From contig JAVKOQ010000015.1 of the NCBI GenBank assembly GCA_031835245.1, forward strand, positions 336,001-400,000: a DNA stretch of 64,000 nt. Reading direction: 5' to 3'. Under the pieces are notes generated by a model that was not told the DNA's origin, ran no database searches, and was given only the letters and a program-made list of their open reading frames with translations. This document shows positions 23,190 to 34,413 of this stretch, in pieces. Each line of letters begins with the position of its first letter. Position 1 is the first letter of the stretch. The position numbers and the translations under genes are program-made. Source of the DNA: Balamuthia mandrillaris (Eukaryota > Discosea > Longamoebia > Balamuthiidae).

Positions 23190-26100
23190 TTATTCTCTTT
23201 GTGCAGCTCCTCGTTGTGTTTTCAATCCACTCTCTTCTCGACGCCGACGCATTTCATCCTCTTCTAAAGAAGATCGTGAGCGCAAAGAGTTACTTCGTGT
23301 GCTGTCAGTTGTTGTGGTAGTGGAAGATGGAGCATAGCTCCTTCTTTCCATCGTGAATGAAGATAGAGATGCACCTCCTTCTGTTTCTTCTTCTTCCCCA
23401 TCTTCATTTTGTAGTAGTTCTACTTCGCCGAGTAAAGAAGGAGATGACATCCAAGTACGACTTCGTTGGTTTCTTTTTCTTACAATTCCACCCCCTTTGG
23501 TTTGTTCTCCCTCCTCTCCTCCTTCTGGCTCGGTTGTTCTTTCGATTGTTGTTGTTGTTGTTGTTGTTGAAGACGAAGTCAAAGAAGAAAGGGAAATCTT
23601 CCTTCTTGCTTGCTGAAGCTGTTGTTGAAGTATTTCTAGTTGTGTTTGTAAACGAAGGATGTGATTCTCAAGGGCCAGGTTGATCTTCTTAATGGTTTCG
23701 TATTTACCTTCAATGGACTTGATTTTGGCTATGGACACTTGTTGTTGATAGCTCAGCAGCTGTTTTTGGGATGTGCTCAGAGACTCTCTTTCCTCTTTCT
23801 CCTTCTCCAACTGGGCCAATCGTTGCCGCAATTCGAATAGTTGTCCTTGGCAGTGTTGATACTGTTTTGTGTTGATGGGAAATATATATGTCAAGTACCA
23901 AAAAGAAAGTAACAAAAGAGACGGAAAGAATTACCTTATCGTTGGCTTGATCGAGTTGTTCGTGCAACGAAGTAACAAGATCTCCCCTTTGCTCCAACAA
24001 CTGTTTCGTTCTCTCTCGTTCTGAATAACTTCCACTTAAACTTTCTTTTCTCCGTCGCGGTTGATGCTGCGAGGTTCCATCCATCTCGTTCTCCTTCTCT
24101 TTCTCGTTCTCCTCTCTTTCCCTTTCTCGTTGTTTCTTTTGATGCAGCTGATCCCACAAAATCAACTCCTCATTCAACGCAGTGATCCTCTTCTGCAAAT
24201 CATCCTGTTGTCGCAATCTCGAGCTCAAGTCCTCTACTTTCGTTCTCAACTGCAACACTGCGTTCGTCTTTTCTGCCAGCTTTAAAGTGCTTCTCTCCAA
24301 GTTGTCATTTGCATACTCTACCTGTAAACGAAGAGCATGAAGCTCTTCGCTCATGTTTCTGTTTTCATCGAACAAAGCGTTCATCTTCTTGAGCAGCTCC
24401 TCCGTTTGAGCGCGATGGCTCTGTTTCAGAAGAGAGATCTCCTGTTGTCGTTGGAGCAAGAGTTCGTGCATTTGACGAAGCAGCTCGTACTGCGTTTGCA
24501 CTTGATTAGCCGCAGCAAAGTACTTTGCCTCTGCGCTGAGAATGGCGATGGAGTCCTTTTGCAAAGTGCCGAGGCGACGAAGAAACTGTTGGCGGAGGTA
24601 ACGCTCGAAGAGAAGTTCGTTGTGGAGGACGAGGTATTCTTTCATTACTTGGTTGGGATCCGCTACGTGACTCGCAATGGTTGTGGTAGTTGCTGTGGCG
24701 GCCCTCCTTCCGTCTTGTCTGGCTTGTGTATGTTGTTGTAGTCCGTCCGTTTCTCCTTGCTTTGCAATATTTGGAATGAGGAGAAAGAACGAAAGGTGAG
24801 AAAAGAACAAAGCAAGGAAGAGAGAGGTAAGTCCAACCCAAGGATCGATGGCGACTCCTAATTCGAGATGTCTTTCCAACAAACTTTGCAACTGAAGTAT
24901 CTTCAATCCGAGTTCGTTGCTGAAAAGACTGTCACTCAACTTATTGTTGAGTCTCTTCCCAACGACAGGAAAACTATGTCTTGTAAACTTGGTCTTATTC
25001 TTCAACCCTTCTCTGCTTTCTCTCTCTTCTGTTCTTTCTTCTGTTAGATCTGTTGTTCTAATGCTGTTTAAGTCGGTAATGTTGACGATAGATGCTGCAG
25101 CAGAGAGTTCTGCGTCTATCTCGTTGCACACCTTTTCTACTTCTTGTAGCCATGCTTGATCTTTCTTGCTTGCCTCTTCTATTGATTCGTCATTCTGCTT
25201 CTCTGCTTCTTCTTCATCATCAATAATGCTATTGTTTTGCTGTTTCCTCTTTTCTACTGGAGAAGTCGCTAATGCACGTTTAAGGGAGTCATCTGAAGGA
25301 TAATGGGCATGCAGTCGTTTGAATTCATCCTTATTGTATGGTAAGCAATCGCCGACAAGAGATTGTTTGTATGAACATAAATGCAAAGAAAGAGAGAGAG
25401 AGAGAGAGAAAGAAAGAAAGAAAGAAAGAAAGAAAAGGTACCATTTTTCCTTTGTATTGATAGTAGTATTCTCCCATAGATTGAGTCACAATACTATGTG
25501 GCTCTTTGTTCTTCCATCGTTCCAACGTTAACTCTCCTTTCTTTGTAGATGTCAGCAAAGCAGGATTTAATGGTAATGGCGTCACTAATGGCTAAAAAAC
25601 AAAACACCGTTCGGTTAATAAATAGTGAGGAACAAGAAGATGTACAAAAGGAGGTAAATGGTACTCGTATCCGATGTTGAAAGTAGGATTCATGGCGTTG
25701 CTTCCGGATGAAAGCTACCAAGTTACAAGGAAACATTCCGTAAAGATGATGAAAGTAAACGCTCAGGGCTCGTCCCAGCTCGGGCGGCGGCGGAGGTATT
25801 GGCGCTGTTTATCGTTAGCTTTGAAGAGAGATGCGTGAAAAAGAAAGAATAGCAAACCTTCCAAAATGGTACCTCCACTATATTTGTAGTCATTATCGCG
25901 CGAGGCCAGTGATCTACCTTGCTGTGAGTGACGTTCTGCTTGTTTCTCTGAAGAAGAAGAACAAAAAGCCGATGATGACGATGTTGTTGTTGTTGCAATA
26001 GAACTGTCGTCGTTGCTGGGACTATTATCTATTCTTGGTTCGGTCTCGATGCCCCACAACAGCAACCGTTTTAGAATGACAAAGAGTTGGGGAAGAGCAG

Positions 26101-27336
26101 CAGGAAGGAATGGTAACAAGTTTGGCAGCAGCATTATCAGCGTCCACAACGTTATAGACACTACCTCCACCTGTTGTACAGTCTTTTTACAAAAAAGTGA
26201 GAAGGAAAGGAAGAGAAGGTGAACCACATGAAGAGATAGAATAAAGGAAGAAAGAGAGTGTCACCGTCAAGATATGAAGGAGAAGAGAAAAGGTGGGTGT
26301 GTTGGCAATTTCATACAGGCGTGGCCCCTATAATAAGATGCAAAGGAAGAAGAAACATTAAGACTAGTTTTGAAAGACAAGGGAAAATAGTCTATTTTGT
26401 GCTCAGAAAGAAGAATTACATACCTGACGATGAACGATAGCAGCCAAAAGATGCACAGCGGTCAGTCTGTGCACTGATGAAGAGAGGTATGGCTCCACCT
26501 CCACAAAAAACATCTAAACAGCACAAAATTTAAGCTGCCGTTAGTTGAAGCTGGAAGACAAACAAGAAGATGAAACAGGAAAAGCAGAAAAAGAAGAAGC
26601 AAAAGAGAAAGGAGAAGAAGAAGAAAGAAGAAAGAAGAAAGAAGAAAGAACAACAACAACATAGGACAACAAGAAGGAAAATGAAGCACCAACGTACCTT
26701 CATCTGAAGCTCAGCAAAGCCAACAAGAATGGTCCTGACAAAGGAGGAAGACACAAAGGAATAAAACGAGTTGGAGGTGGCGCTCGAGCTGACAGCAGCC
26801 GAAAAGTACACCTCAAACACCATTTTACGGACGGAGAGGTCGCGGGCCATCAGGTCTTGAACCAGCGACTTCACCACCCGTCTCAGCTCCAGGTCCCTCG
26901 TCCTAAAGTTGCGCTCGTGGAGGACGACGTGTCGCCACCACGGCACGACGTGCTCCTCCCCAAAGGACAGCACGAAGCGGTGCAGAAAGGTGAGGTAGAC
27001 GCTCAGCTGGCGTTCGCTGAGGCGCTCCACTGCAAAATTTTGGTCGGTGGCATCGAAGAGGAGGTGAAGGAATGGATGGGGCGGGGAGGGAGCGGTAGCA
27101 GCAGCAGAGGTGTGGATGGGTGGAGTAGAATAAGAAGATGATGGGGTGGAAGGAATGGATGAGGAGGAGGAGGAGGAAGATGAGGAAGGAGGAGGGGAAT
27201 GGGTGGAGGAAGAGGAGGAGGAGGAAGACGAAGAGGGAGGAGGAGCTTGCGTGCGTTCGATGGTGGAGCAGAGCTTCTCGTCAAAGTGGCCTTCTAGGAT
27301 GGACTTGACCACACCCTTGCACAAACTGGAGAGCAT
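23190..27336 (-). CDS. TSC1: Hamartin (TSC1 homologue)
   Basis: Eight exons (27336-26698, 26513-26424, 26327-26265, 26182-25873, 25804-25665, 25591-25442, 25329-23935, 23861-23190) join in frame to about 1152 residues, close to human hamartin (1164). Diagnostic segments are SITLWTLIMLLPNLLPFLP, YFHHLYGMFPCNLVAFIRKQ (human has RLYGMYPCNFVSFLRS), RIRPLVTPLP and ELTLERWKNKEPHSIV. In the C-terminal coiled coil, LHNELLFERYLRQQF and ALNEELILWDQLHQKK also match. Hamartin stabilises TSC2 in the Rheb-GAP complex that restrains TORC1. The N-terminal exon contains a long Ser/Pro insert. A 78-base stretch in exon 7 (24760-24837) is bounded by GT...AG, is a multiple of three and encodes a hydrophobic segment, so it may be a retained or alternative intron. 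Paired TGACGTCA-like boxes lie upstream. Confidence 0.88.
25389..25436 (-). repeat. (GA)n/(GAAA)n in TSC1 intron 6
   Basis: Short GA then GAAA run immediately inside the donor end of the intron. The sense strand reads CT/CTTT. Confidence 0.85.
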
Positions 27337-27442
27337 CTCGTGCCTCTCTCTCTTTTCAAAAACAACACAACGCCTCTTTCTCTCTTTCTCTCTGTGTAAC
27401 TTTCTTCTTTTCTGTTTGTTTTAATACCTTAATTAGACCAAC

Positions 27443-27482
27443 AGACGTCAGCTTTATTCCTTTTATAATCCATATGACATCA
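27443..27482 (-). promoter_or_regulatory. TSC1: Paired TGACGTCA-like boxes upstream of TSC1
   Basis: AGACGTCA (27443-27450) and TGACATCA (27475-27482) each differ by one base from TGACGTCA. Flanking bases also resemble the PH-gene pair: GACGTCAGCTT then ATTC after the first box, and CATTC then AT after the second. They lie 107-146 bases upstream of the TSC1 ATG. Confidence 0.45.
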
Positions 27483-27544
27483 TTCTATTAATTAAAATAT
27501 TCCTTTTATGCGCATTGGTGTCGACATGTATTTCAAATATTTTG

Positions 27545-30337
27545 TTATGCGTGTTGTTGCTCTTCCACTGCTCCCTCCTCCTCCTCGTGGGTTGGTTCGG
27601 GGATCTTGGGAGGGAAGTCCAAGTGAATGGCCGTCACGTCCAGCTGCAGGATATCCGTCTCGCAGCCCAGCAACGAGCCGATGCTCGGCGCTGTCCTGCC
27701 GAGGTCGCCGTGCACCAACTCCTTGACGTAGGTCCCTGCCGAGGTCACCACATCCAAGATGAAAAAATGGGGAGAAAGATATTGTGCTGATAAGGAGTGC
27801 ACCGTTTTCTCTCTTGTCATTAGCGTCCTCCTGATATCATTCAACAAAATACAGAAGAACAAGCATTCCACGTTAACAACAAGAAAGAAAGAAATGATAA
27901 GAGAAAAGCAAGAATCAGAGAAAGGAACAACCAAAAACCAACAACGAAAGAATGTATGAAGGAAACGACAGGATGGGAAAGAAAGAGATAGAACTGCAAA
28001 AATTGGAAAGCATACCTGTGTAAAACTCGAATGGGAGTCATCTGTTGTACCTTGAGGTCTTTGACATCTTTCATAAAGTCGAAATCCTTCGGCTCCAGCT
28101 CTTTCTCCGCCCAAACGACGCATCTGTAAGCCTTGCTTTTGTGTTCTTCTCCATCCTTTAACTTATTAAAGTCTTTCCTGTTTCACCACAATTTAAAAGA
28201 ATGAGAACGGGAGAAACAAAATGAAAACATTGCAGGCAGAAGTAAGAAACAAACTTTTTGATCCTTTGCAAGTCTCTGATACGAATCTTGTTGGTGCTTC
28301 GATTGATGGCCTGTTGCATTTGTATAAAGTCTTGCGCGGTATATTTGGTCTTGCGGGGATTGATCAGCTCCATCACGAATGGTCGCCCATCACCCAACAT
28401 CCTCACATCCACGTCTTCTCTCCCTGAAGCCGAAAACTTGACGTCTTTATTATTTTTGGATGAGTGGTTTATGAGCAGTTATTTAGCGAGAAAGGACACA
28501 AGGAGAGGGAGAGCACAAACCTTCATATTTGAAGTTGTCAAGAAGAACAGCTTGGATAATTTGGGAGACGGATGTAGTGGAGTTCAGCCTTCCATCGATC
28601 ATCCATGGTGATTGACTCAACGCTCTTGAATACTTGTTATATCTTCCTATTGTATAAAGGAATGAATACTTGCAGAGAGCAAAGGAAACAAGAGAGCACG
28701 GGAAAGAGAGGAAAGTAACCAGCAATGAAGATTGACATGTGGAAGAATGCAAAGTCGTAGTAGGCGCACGTGGAGATAGGAGAAGGAGGTACTGCCCCAT
28801 ATCTGTTATCATTGCAAACTGAGATACTGGAAAGCGCGAGGGGGTTATAAACTTAGTATTGAATAGGGATCTTACTTCATGAAGGTTTGCATGCTCAGTC
28901 CTTGCAAGGCCTTTTGAATAGCAGTGATTGATGCATCCTCAACACCGCTGCTGCCTTTCTATATGAGTAAACAACCGAGATCAGGAATCAACAAATAAGA
29001 AGAAAGAAGAAAGAAGATAAACAAAGCACAAAAGAGCAGAGAGAAGGAAAAGATAAAAGTTGTGAGATTACCGCTCTGCGTCCTTTTCGTCTACCTTTGT
29101 GAGGACGTAAGTTGGCTTCTCGTATTTGATACAAGAATTCATGTTCTTTTTCGGTTTCTGGATGCTTAAATGTCATTTGTACCTTGAAAAGAGCCTTTGA
29201 CAGAGTAATAAGAGAATGACGACGCTAGAACCTGGATTATGTCTAAAAAGTGAGAAGTGCAACAAACCTCTGGGCTGAAACACAAGCCCAACTCATGTCG
29301 CAGGACGTAGCCCAACACCCACTTGATGCCTTCTTTGATCTCCACCACCGAGTCCCAGAGTGTCTCATCTTCGAACAGAACGTCCGAGCTTAATGAAGTT
29401 ATTTTGGTGGCACGTTAAATGGAGAAGACAGAAGAGCAGGAAAAGAATCTTACCCAAAGGTAGATTTGAGGTGATACCACACGGCGTATTGCCTGGTGAT
29501 AGTGCTGGCAGGGAGGGTCACTGTCAGCGAGTAATCATCAAACTCGTAGCCACAATTGGGAAAGATGGCCATCAAGCTTTGCAAAAAGGCTTGGGTGGAG
29601 ATGTGTTGCAGAGTGCCGAGACAAGCGATGCATATGTTGGGAGCTGCTGTTCCTTTGTATTCCTCTTCTTTCTCTTTCGCTTTCTCCTTCTCTTTCTCTT
29701 CTGTTTGTTTTTCTTCCTGTTGTTGTCGCTCCTCCTCTTCTTCCTCTTCGTTCTGTCGATTGTGTTGTTTCGTCATCATCGGCGGTTTGCTGGTAAACTC
29801 TGAAGCGATGTGATGTCTCTCCAAAGGAACTATGTATGTTATATCAATCGTACAAAAACGAGTTCAACATAACACCTTACATTACAAAAAAAAAAGAAAA
29901 GAAAAACAATGAGTGAATGGTACCTTCAGGAGCGGAGGTGGTGTCGGGCAGTTGGGTGTCACGCCAGTTGGCGTAGCGGGCCTTGTACTCCTCCGTCATG
30001 TCTTCATAGAGAGCTGCTATCAAAGATCCCAACAACTATTTTGTTCGTTTGTGTCACAGTTAGAATAAATCTAAAAGGGTTGAGATCAACAAAGAGAGAG
30101 AGTTCGTGCCTCATCCGGCTGACGATAGAGAGCAAAAGTCTTCTCGTTGATGAATCGGAAGCAACAGCGCTTGCAACAGCCGCGACCCAACAGCTCGAAC
30201 AACACGGGCACTCGACGCTTGGACACAATGTCCCGATCGATGCCGAGCTTGAAGCTCGCCACCTGTCTGTCGTAAACTTGCCTGGCGGCCGCCCCTCCAT
30301 CGGCCTCGCCCGTCGAAGCGGAAGCAGCAGAGGCCAT
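27545..30337 (-). CDS. PUS10: tRNA pseudouridine synthase Pus10
   Basis: Eleven exons (30337-30110, 30035-29924, 29829-29454, 29388-29268, 29182-29072, 28958-28876, 28802-28720, 28646-28521, 28444-28255, 28177-28016, 27830-27545) join in frame to 625 residues. The N-terminus has the zinc-type Cys pattern GRGCCKRCCFRF and CIACLGTLQ. The catalytic part shows AGRYNKYSRALSQSPWMIDG, SGREDVDVRMLGDGRPF (the region of the catalytic Asp), NKIRIRDLQ, MTPIRVLHRR and AGTYVKELVHGDLGRT with PSIGSLLGCETDILQLDV. Pus10 makes pseudouridine 54/55 in the tRNA T-loop. An acidic Glu/Lys/Gln insert in exon 3 explains the extra length over human (529). Intron 1 appears to use a GC donor (GAG|GCACGA). Divergent from the site-2 protease gene with 184 bases between ATGs. 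Confidence 0.95.
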
Positions 30338-30521
30338 GGTTCCTCTCTCTTCTTTTTTTTTTTGTTTTGTGAGCTCCTTTCGATCTCAGATTGATAGAGT
30401 ATCTGATTTTTGGTTGGTCGATCACCGAAAGCGTCAACTACTGTGCTCGAAAGGACCACAATTGGAGCAGTAAAACAGCTCGATTGCTGCGCGACTCAAA
30501 AGAAGAAAGAAAGAAAACGCA

Positions 30522-32027
30522 ATGGGAGTGGCTGCGGTGCTGGCCACCGGCGTTGCGGCATGGGTCCTCTTCTTCGCTGTCATGAAAGCGTTGGAGCACG
30601 TCTTCAGGGAGCGGCTCTACTACTTGCTGGAGAACCGACTTCACCTTACAGGTTTTTTGAAAAAAAAATTCTCCCTTTTTCTATTTTGTTGGATCGTTTC
30701 GTCTGAGAACTTTCTCATCTCTCTCTCTCTCTCTCTTTGCTTTTGATTTGATTTTTTTTCTTTCTCTCTGGTTCAGTTCAACTGGGGCATATTCGGTGGT
30801 ACACAAGACGTTTCAATCGGTTCTTTTGTAGTTTTGGGCAACGCCACAAGGCTTTCCTAACTCTTTGGTTCGACTTTGGGGTGCTGGTCTCGTTCTTGGC
30901 TTTGCTGCTGTCCGTCTTCATTCTGTTGTATAATCTGTACTGGAGCCTCGCTGCGCCTGAGAAGGAACAAGTCCTCACCCCTGTGGTAACGCTCCTTTTC
31001 CCATGCACACACTCCCTCAGTAGCACGTTGCTTACGCTCTCTTCATTTTTTTCTACCTCTCTGCTGCTCTTCTCTTCTCTTCTCTCCACCGTTCTCTTCT
31101 CTCTCCTCCATTCTTCTAGATCCCAGGCGTGAACGTCCCATCCTCTCAAGTGCCATACTACCTCATAGCATTGCTGGTCAGCGGCATTATTCATGAGTTT
31201 GGCCATGCCATTGCCACCACCAGCGAGGGAGGGTCCATAGAAGGATCTGGCGTGTTTCTCTTCTTCCTCTATCCCGGAGCATTTGTAGATATCAAGGACT
31301 CTGTCTTTGTACAACTGTCCAAGTGGAAGCAGCTCAAAATATTTTGTGCGGGAGCTTGGCACAATGTGGTTGTAGGCATTGTCTGTTTGCTACTCCTGTG
31401 GTTTTTGCCTTTAGTATTGAGCCCATTCTATTCTACTGGTGGGGGAGTTGTTGTTTCATATGTGAGCAAGGTACCATGCCATTTGTTTTTGCTCTTTTAT
31501 ATCCTTGTGGCCTACTTAACTAATGTTTAACATTATGCCATTTATTATCGCCACTTTCTCCTATTCTTTGTATCATGAAAAGGACTCTCCTTTCTATGGG
31601 CACACAGTGGCGGGGGATGTATTAACGGGAGTAGGGGACTGTCAGGTAAACACGTTGGACAATTGGGTGGGTTGTTTGTTCCAACTCTCATCTGGCATTG
31701 CGCGTAACTATGGCCGAGCGATGAACCACAACCCTGACTCCGGACAACAACCTGCAACAATGGCAGGAGAACATGACGCTGTTTCCATTATGCCACCAGA
31801 AAAAGATGACCATATGTTCCACAAACTTGTTGACCAGAACACTGGAAGAGAGCTTGTAACTGACGTACAAGGTTTTTGTCTGAGCGCTCGCGCTTTGCGG
31901 GAAGCAGAGGGAGATCAACGTTGTTGCTTTAGTGAAGAGGAAGTTATGACAACAACTTCCGATGGACAACAACACACCCTCCAATGTTTTTACTCTCGTG
32001 CACTTGTGGATAATCGTGAGGTAATTC

Positions 32028-32066
<39 letters not shown>

Positions 32067-33021
32067 CTTGTCGTCTTTTTCTTTTCTCTCATAAGTATTC
32101 CCCTTTCGAGTCTCTTTCTTTATCATCTGTTTGTAGTGTTTACAATTTCTTTGCTGTTTATGTTCTTGATTATTGCAGGAATTGGTGAGTAGGGCCGGTT
32201 TTCCTGAACTCCCTCCATCGACGCAGCCATCGCCTCTGTTTTGTCATGTTGCTCGGGAAGTGGCGATCAACAACCAATGCATCATAGATGAGGATTGCAA
32301 TGGCAGTGCCGGTAACCATATCCGTCTCCTACCAAGCATACAAGTAGAACCAGCAGGAATGCTTACCTCTTCTTTTTCGTTTCTTTTCTTTTTGGCACAA
32401 AACAGGCCTCTCTTTATGTGTTCGTGGAATGGTGGATCCTATTACCAGCATTATCAAGGTGACGAAAGAGGACGGCTCCTTCTTGCTTTTCAATGGCCAT
32501 CCCCAAGTGGTTTTCTCTTCCTGTTCGTAATTGCCCTCTCCACTGCGAAAGGACCCATAATGTGGACAAGAGAGAGAGAAGAGAAGAGAAAACGTCGACC
32601 TTTATAACTGACCTTGCGTGCTTGCTCTAATTCACATAGTGGTGGTGTCAAACTACACTCCTCGGTGGTCCATCATTCGGGCGTTAACCATGCTGATCGA
32701 CCTTCCTCTCTTCCTGGAAAAGTTACTTCGGTACGACCGCCATTTATCTTTGCTGCTTTTTGTACCACCTTTGACTCTTTATCTATTTGTTTACAAAATA
32801 GGTACCTCATTTCCATCTCAGGCGCGTTGGCGATCATCAACATGGCACCCGTGTTCTATTTGGATGGGCAGCACGCTTGCGAAGCGTTCGTTGCGGTACT
32901 GTGGCCCGATGGTGCCCCTCGCAAAAGGCAATTGCTCTGCAAGTGCATCTTTTGGAGCGTGACCGTGCTATTTATTTTGAACGTTATCTTCTCGCTTCGG
33001 GCCTTGGCCTTCAGTCGATAG
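30522..33021 (+). CDS. MBTPS2: Site-2 protease (membrane-bound transcription factor protease)
   Basis: Eight exons (30522-30651, 30777-30985, 31120-31470, 31583-32020, 32179-32311, 32406-32522, 32640-32730, 32802-33021) join to 562 residues. It is an intramembrane zinc metalloprotease of the M50 family that releases membrane-tethered transcription factors such as SREBP and ATF6 after site-1 cleavage. The metal site is HEFGHA (His138, Glu139, His142), with the third ligand in NMAPVFYLDGQHA (Asp511). Several hydrophobic helices surround these motifs. A Cys-rich luminal insert lies between them (exons 4-5), as in animal S2P, and VSNYTPRWS matches the conserved region after the PDZ-like part. The exon 6 donor is the least certain. 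Intron 4 holds a CT repeat. Confidence 0.92.
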
Positions 33022-33468
33022 ATAACCCTTTGCTTGTTATTTTGTTTGTTTTTCTTTACCTGTACATACTATGCTCCTCCCGTTTCCTACCCTTCGCTCC
33101 TTCTTTTTTCAGGCTTCTGAGCTCCTCTCAACCTTTTTGGGTTTTGGTTATCCTTGTAATGTATAACAGACATTCAAGCGAAAGTTCACGCCGCCTGCGC
33201 GGATAAGGTCATCGACACCCGTAGAAGGCAAGACTTTCCCTTCTATGGGTGTGCACGGACCACGGCATGGATTCGTCATCACGTGCGGTGATCAAGGCGG
33301 CAGTGATCGATGGTGTGCCTCTTCCGGGGGCCCCACCAAACGCAAACGCGCTAGCGGGCTAGCGTAACTACAAAAAAATGTCTGAGGCATGAAGTAGGAG
33401 TGGAGCGTTTATTTTTTGTTTTTCTCAGTCTATAGCTTTGCGTTCCCATGCGTGACTAAGCGAGAGAC
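33022..33468. other. Intergenic with a cluster of predicted hairpins
   Basis: 3' flank of the site-2 protease gene. From 33180 onward it is more GC-rich than other intergenic regions here. It contains at least four inverted repeats between 33215 and 33364: 33215-33228 pairs with 33239-33252 (14 pairs, one G.U), ATCAC/GTGAT at 33278-33282 / 33288-33292, a GGGGGCCCC palindrome near 33326, and CGCTAGC at 33349-33355 pairing with 33358-33364. No tRNA or snoRNA class could be assigned. Confidence 0.5.
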
Positions 33469-34044
33469 ATGAGCACCTGCGTTCGCGTGCCCGAGGAAGG
33501 CAACCCTGGTTGTACTGAACTGTGCCGTCCGTTCGGCGAAGGTAGCACCACACCCCCACTTCGCAAGCGTGGTGCCGCTTCTTCTGGGGATGGTTACTCC
33601 GCTCAGCCCTCAGTGGATCCAACCAGTCCTCCAGGTCCCAAACGAGTTCGAACAGAGGGAGTGTTCTCTCCCTGGCGCTTTCCATTAGACAACCTTCAAG
33701 TTACAACGCATGCAGTAGAGTCACATGGCAACGAGTCTTGTACTTTCGAAGAGCTTAACAGCTCCATTCAACTGCTTTGCCACCAATTCCTGCAAGAATG
33801 TCCTGCAAGTGAACAAGCTACAAGAACTCCTCTGCTTCGGCCAGCGTCTTCCTCTTCTTTTCTTCTCGGCAACTCACAATGTGCGGCACCCATTCACGAT
33901 CCCAATGAGCAAGGGGATACCGATGAAGAGGAGGAAGAGGAAAACGGACAATTGTGGCGCCTTTTCCCTTACTGTACGGAACACTCGATCCATCGACGGC
34001 CCTACGAGGATCTCTACGAGTTTTTTCAGCGTTGTTTATTTTGA
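33469..34044 (+). CDS. Possible small acidic protein, unknown
   Basis: A single open frame of 191 residues. It starts MSTCVRVPEEGNPGC, has a basic NLS-like patch (GPKRVRTEGVFSPW), a central Ser-rich stretch, a run of Asp/Glu (DTDEEEEEENG) and a C-terminus YEDLYEFFQRCLF. Composition looks coding, with a mix of residues rather than a simple repeat. No family is recognised and no introns are needed. It sits alone between two plus-strand genes, with GA repeats just past its stop. Confidence 0.5.
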   Translation: MSTCVRVPEEGNPGCTELCRPFGEGSTTPPLRKRGAASSGDGYSAQPSVDPTSPPGPKRVRTEGVFSPWRFPLDNLQVTTHAVESHGNESCTFEELNSSIQLLCHQFLQECPASEQATRTPLLRPASSSSFLLGNSQCAAPIHDPNEQGDTDEEEEEENGQLWRLFPYCTEHSIHRRPYEDLYEFFQRCLF

Positions 34045-34081
34045 ACCTTATATACCCATGCTGTTCCATGTAAATAATAAT

Positions 34082-34083
<2 letters not shown>

Positions 34084-34116
<33 letters not shown>

Positions 34117-34180
34117 AAGAGAAACAGAAACACAAAAATAGGGAGAGAAGCCAGAGAGAGAGAGAGAGAGAGAGAGAAGA
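34084..34180. repeat. (GA)n microsatellites
   Basis: Two GA runs (about 34084-34112 and 34155-34178) separated by mixed sequence, in the 3' flank of the small acidic gene. Confidence 0.85.
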
Positions 34181-34260
34181 GAACACTGCTATCCTGAGAG
34201 TGAGGGAATCAGAATAGCACCAAAGGAAAGCCACCGTTTCCCGCAGGAGGCCTGAACCCA

Positions 34261-34387
34261 GGTTGGTTCGGTGAGGGACCTTGTCGACACTGATTTGGTT
34301 CGATTATTCCCGATAATCCCATGGGGGTAACAAATGACAAACGCGCAATGGTTTGGTTCGGTGGTGGTCCTTGTCGTCCCTAATTTT
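34261..34387. repeat. Imperfect direct repeat of about 37 bases
   Basis: GGTTGGTTCGGTGAGGGACC (from 34261) recurs as GGTTTGGTTCGGTGGTGGTC (from 34350). Both copies continue with CTTGTCG, and then a few mismatches before a T-rich end. The second copy ends 27 bases before the ATG of the metallophosphoesterase gene, so it may be a duplicated promoter element. Confidence 0.5.
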
Positions 34388-34413
34388 CCTCGCTGATACT
34401 AGCAGGAAAGGGA

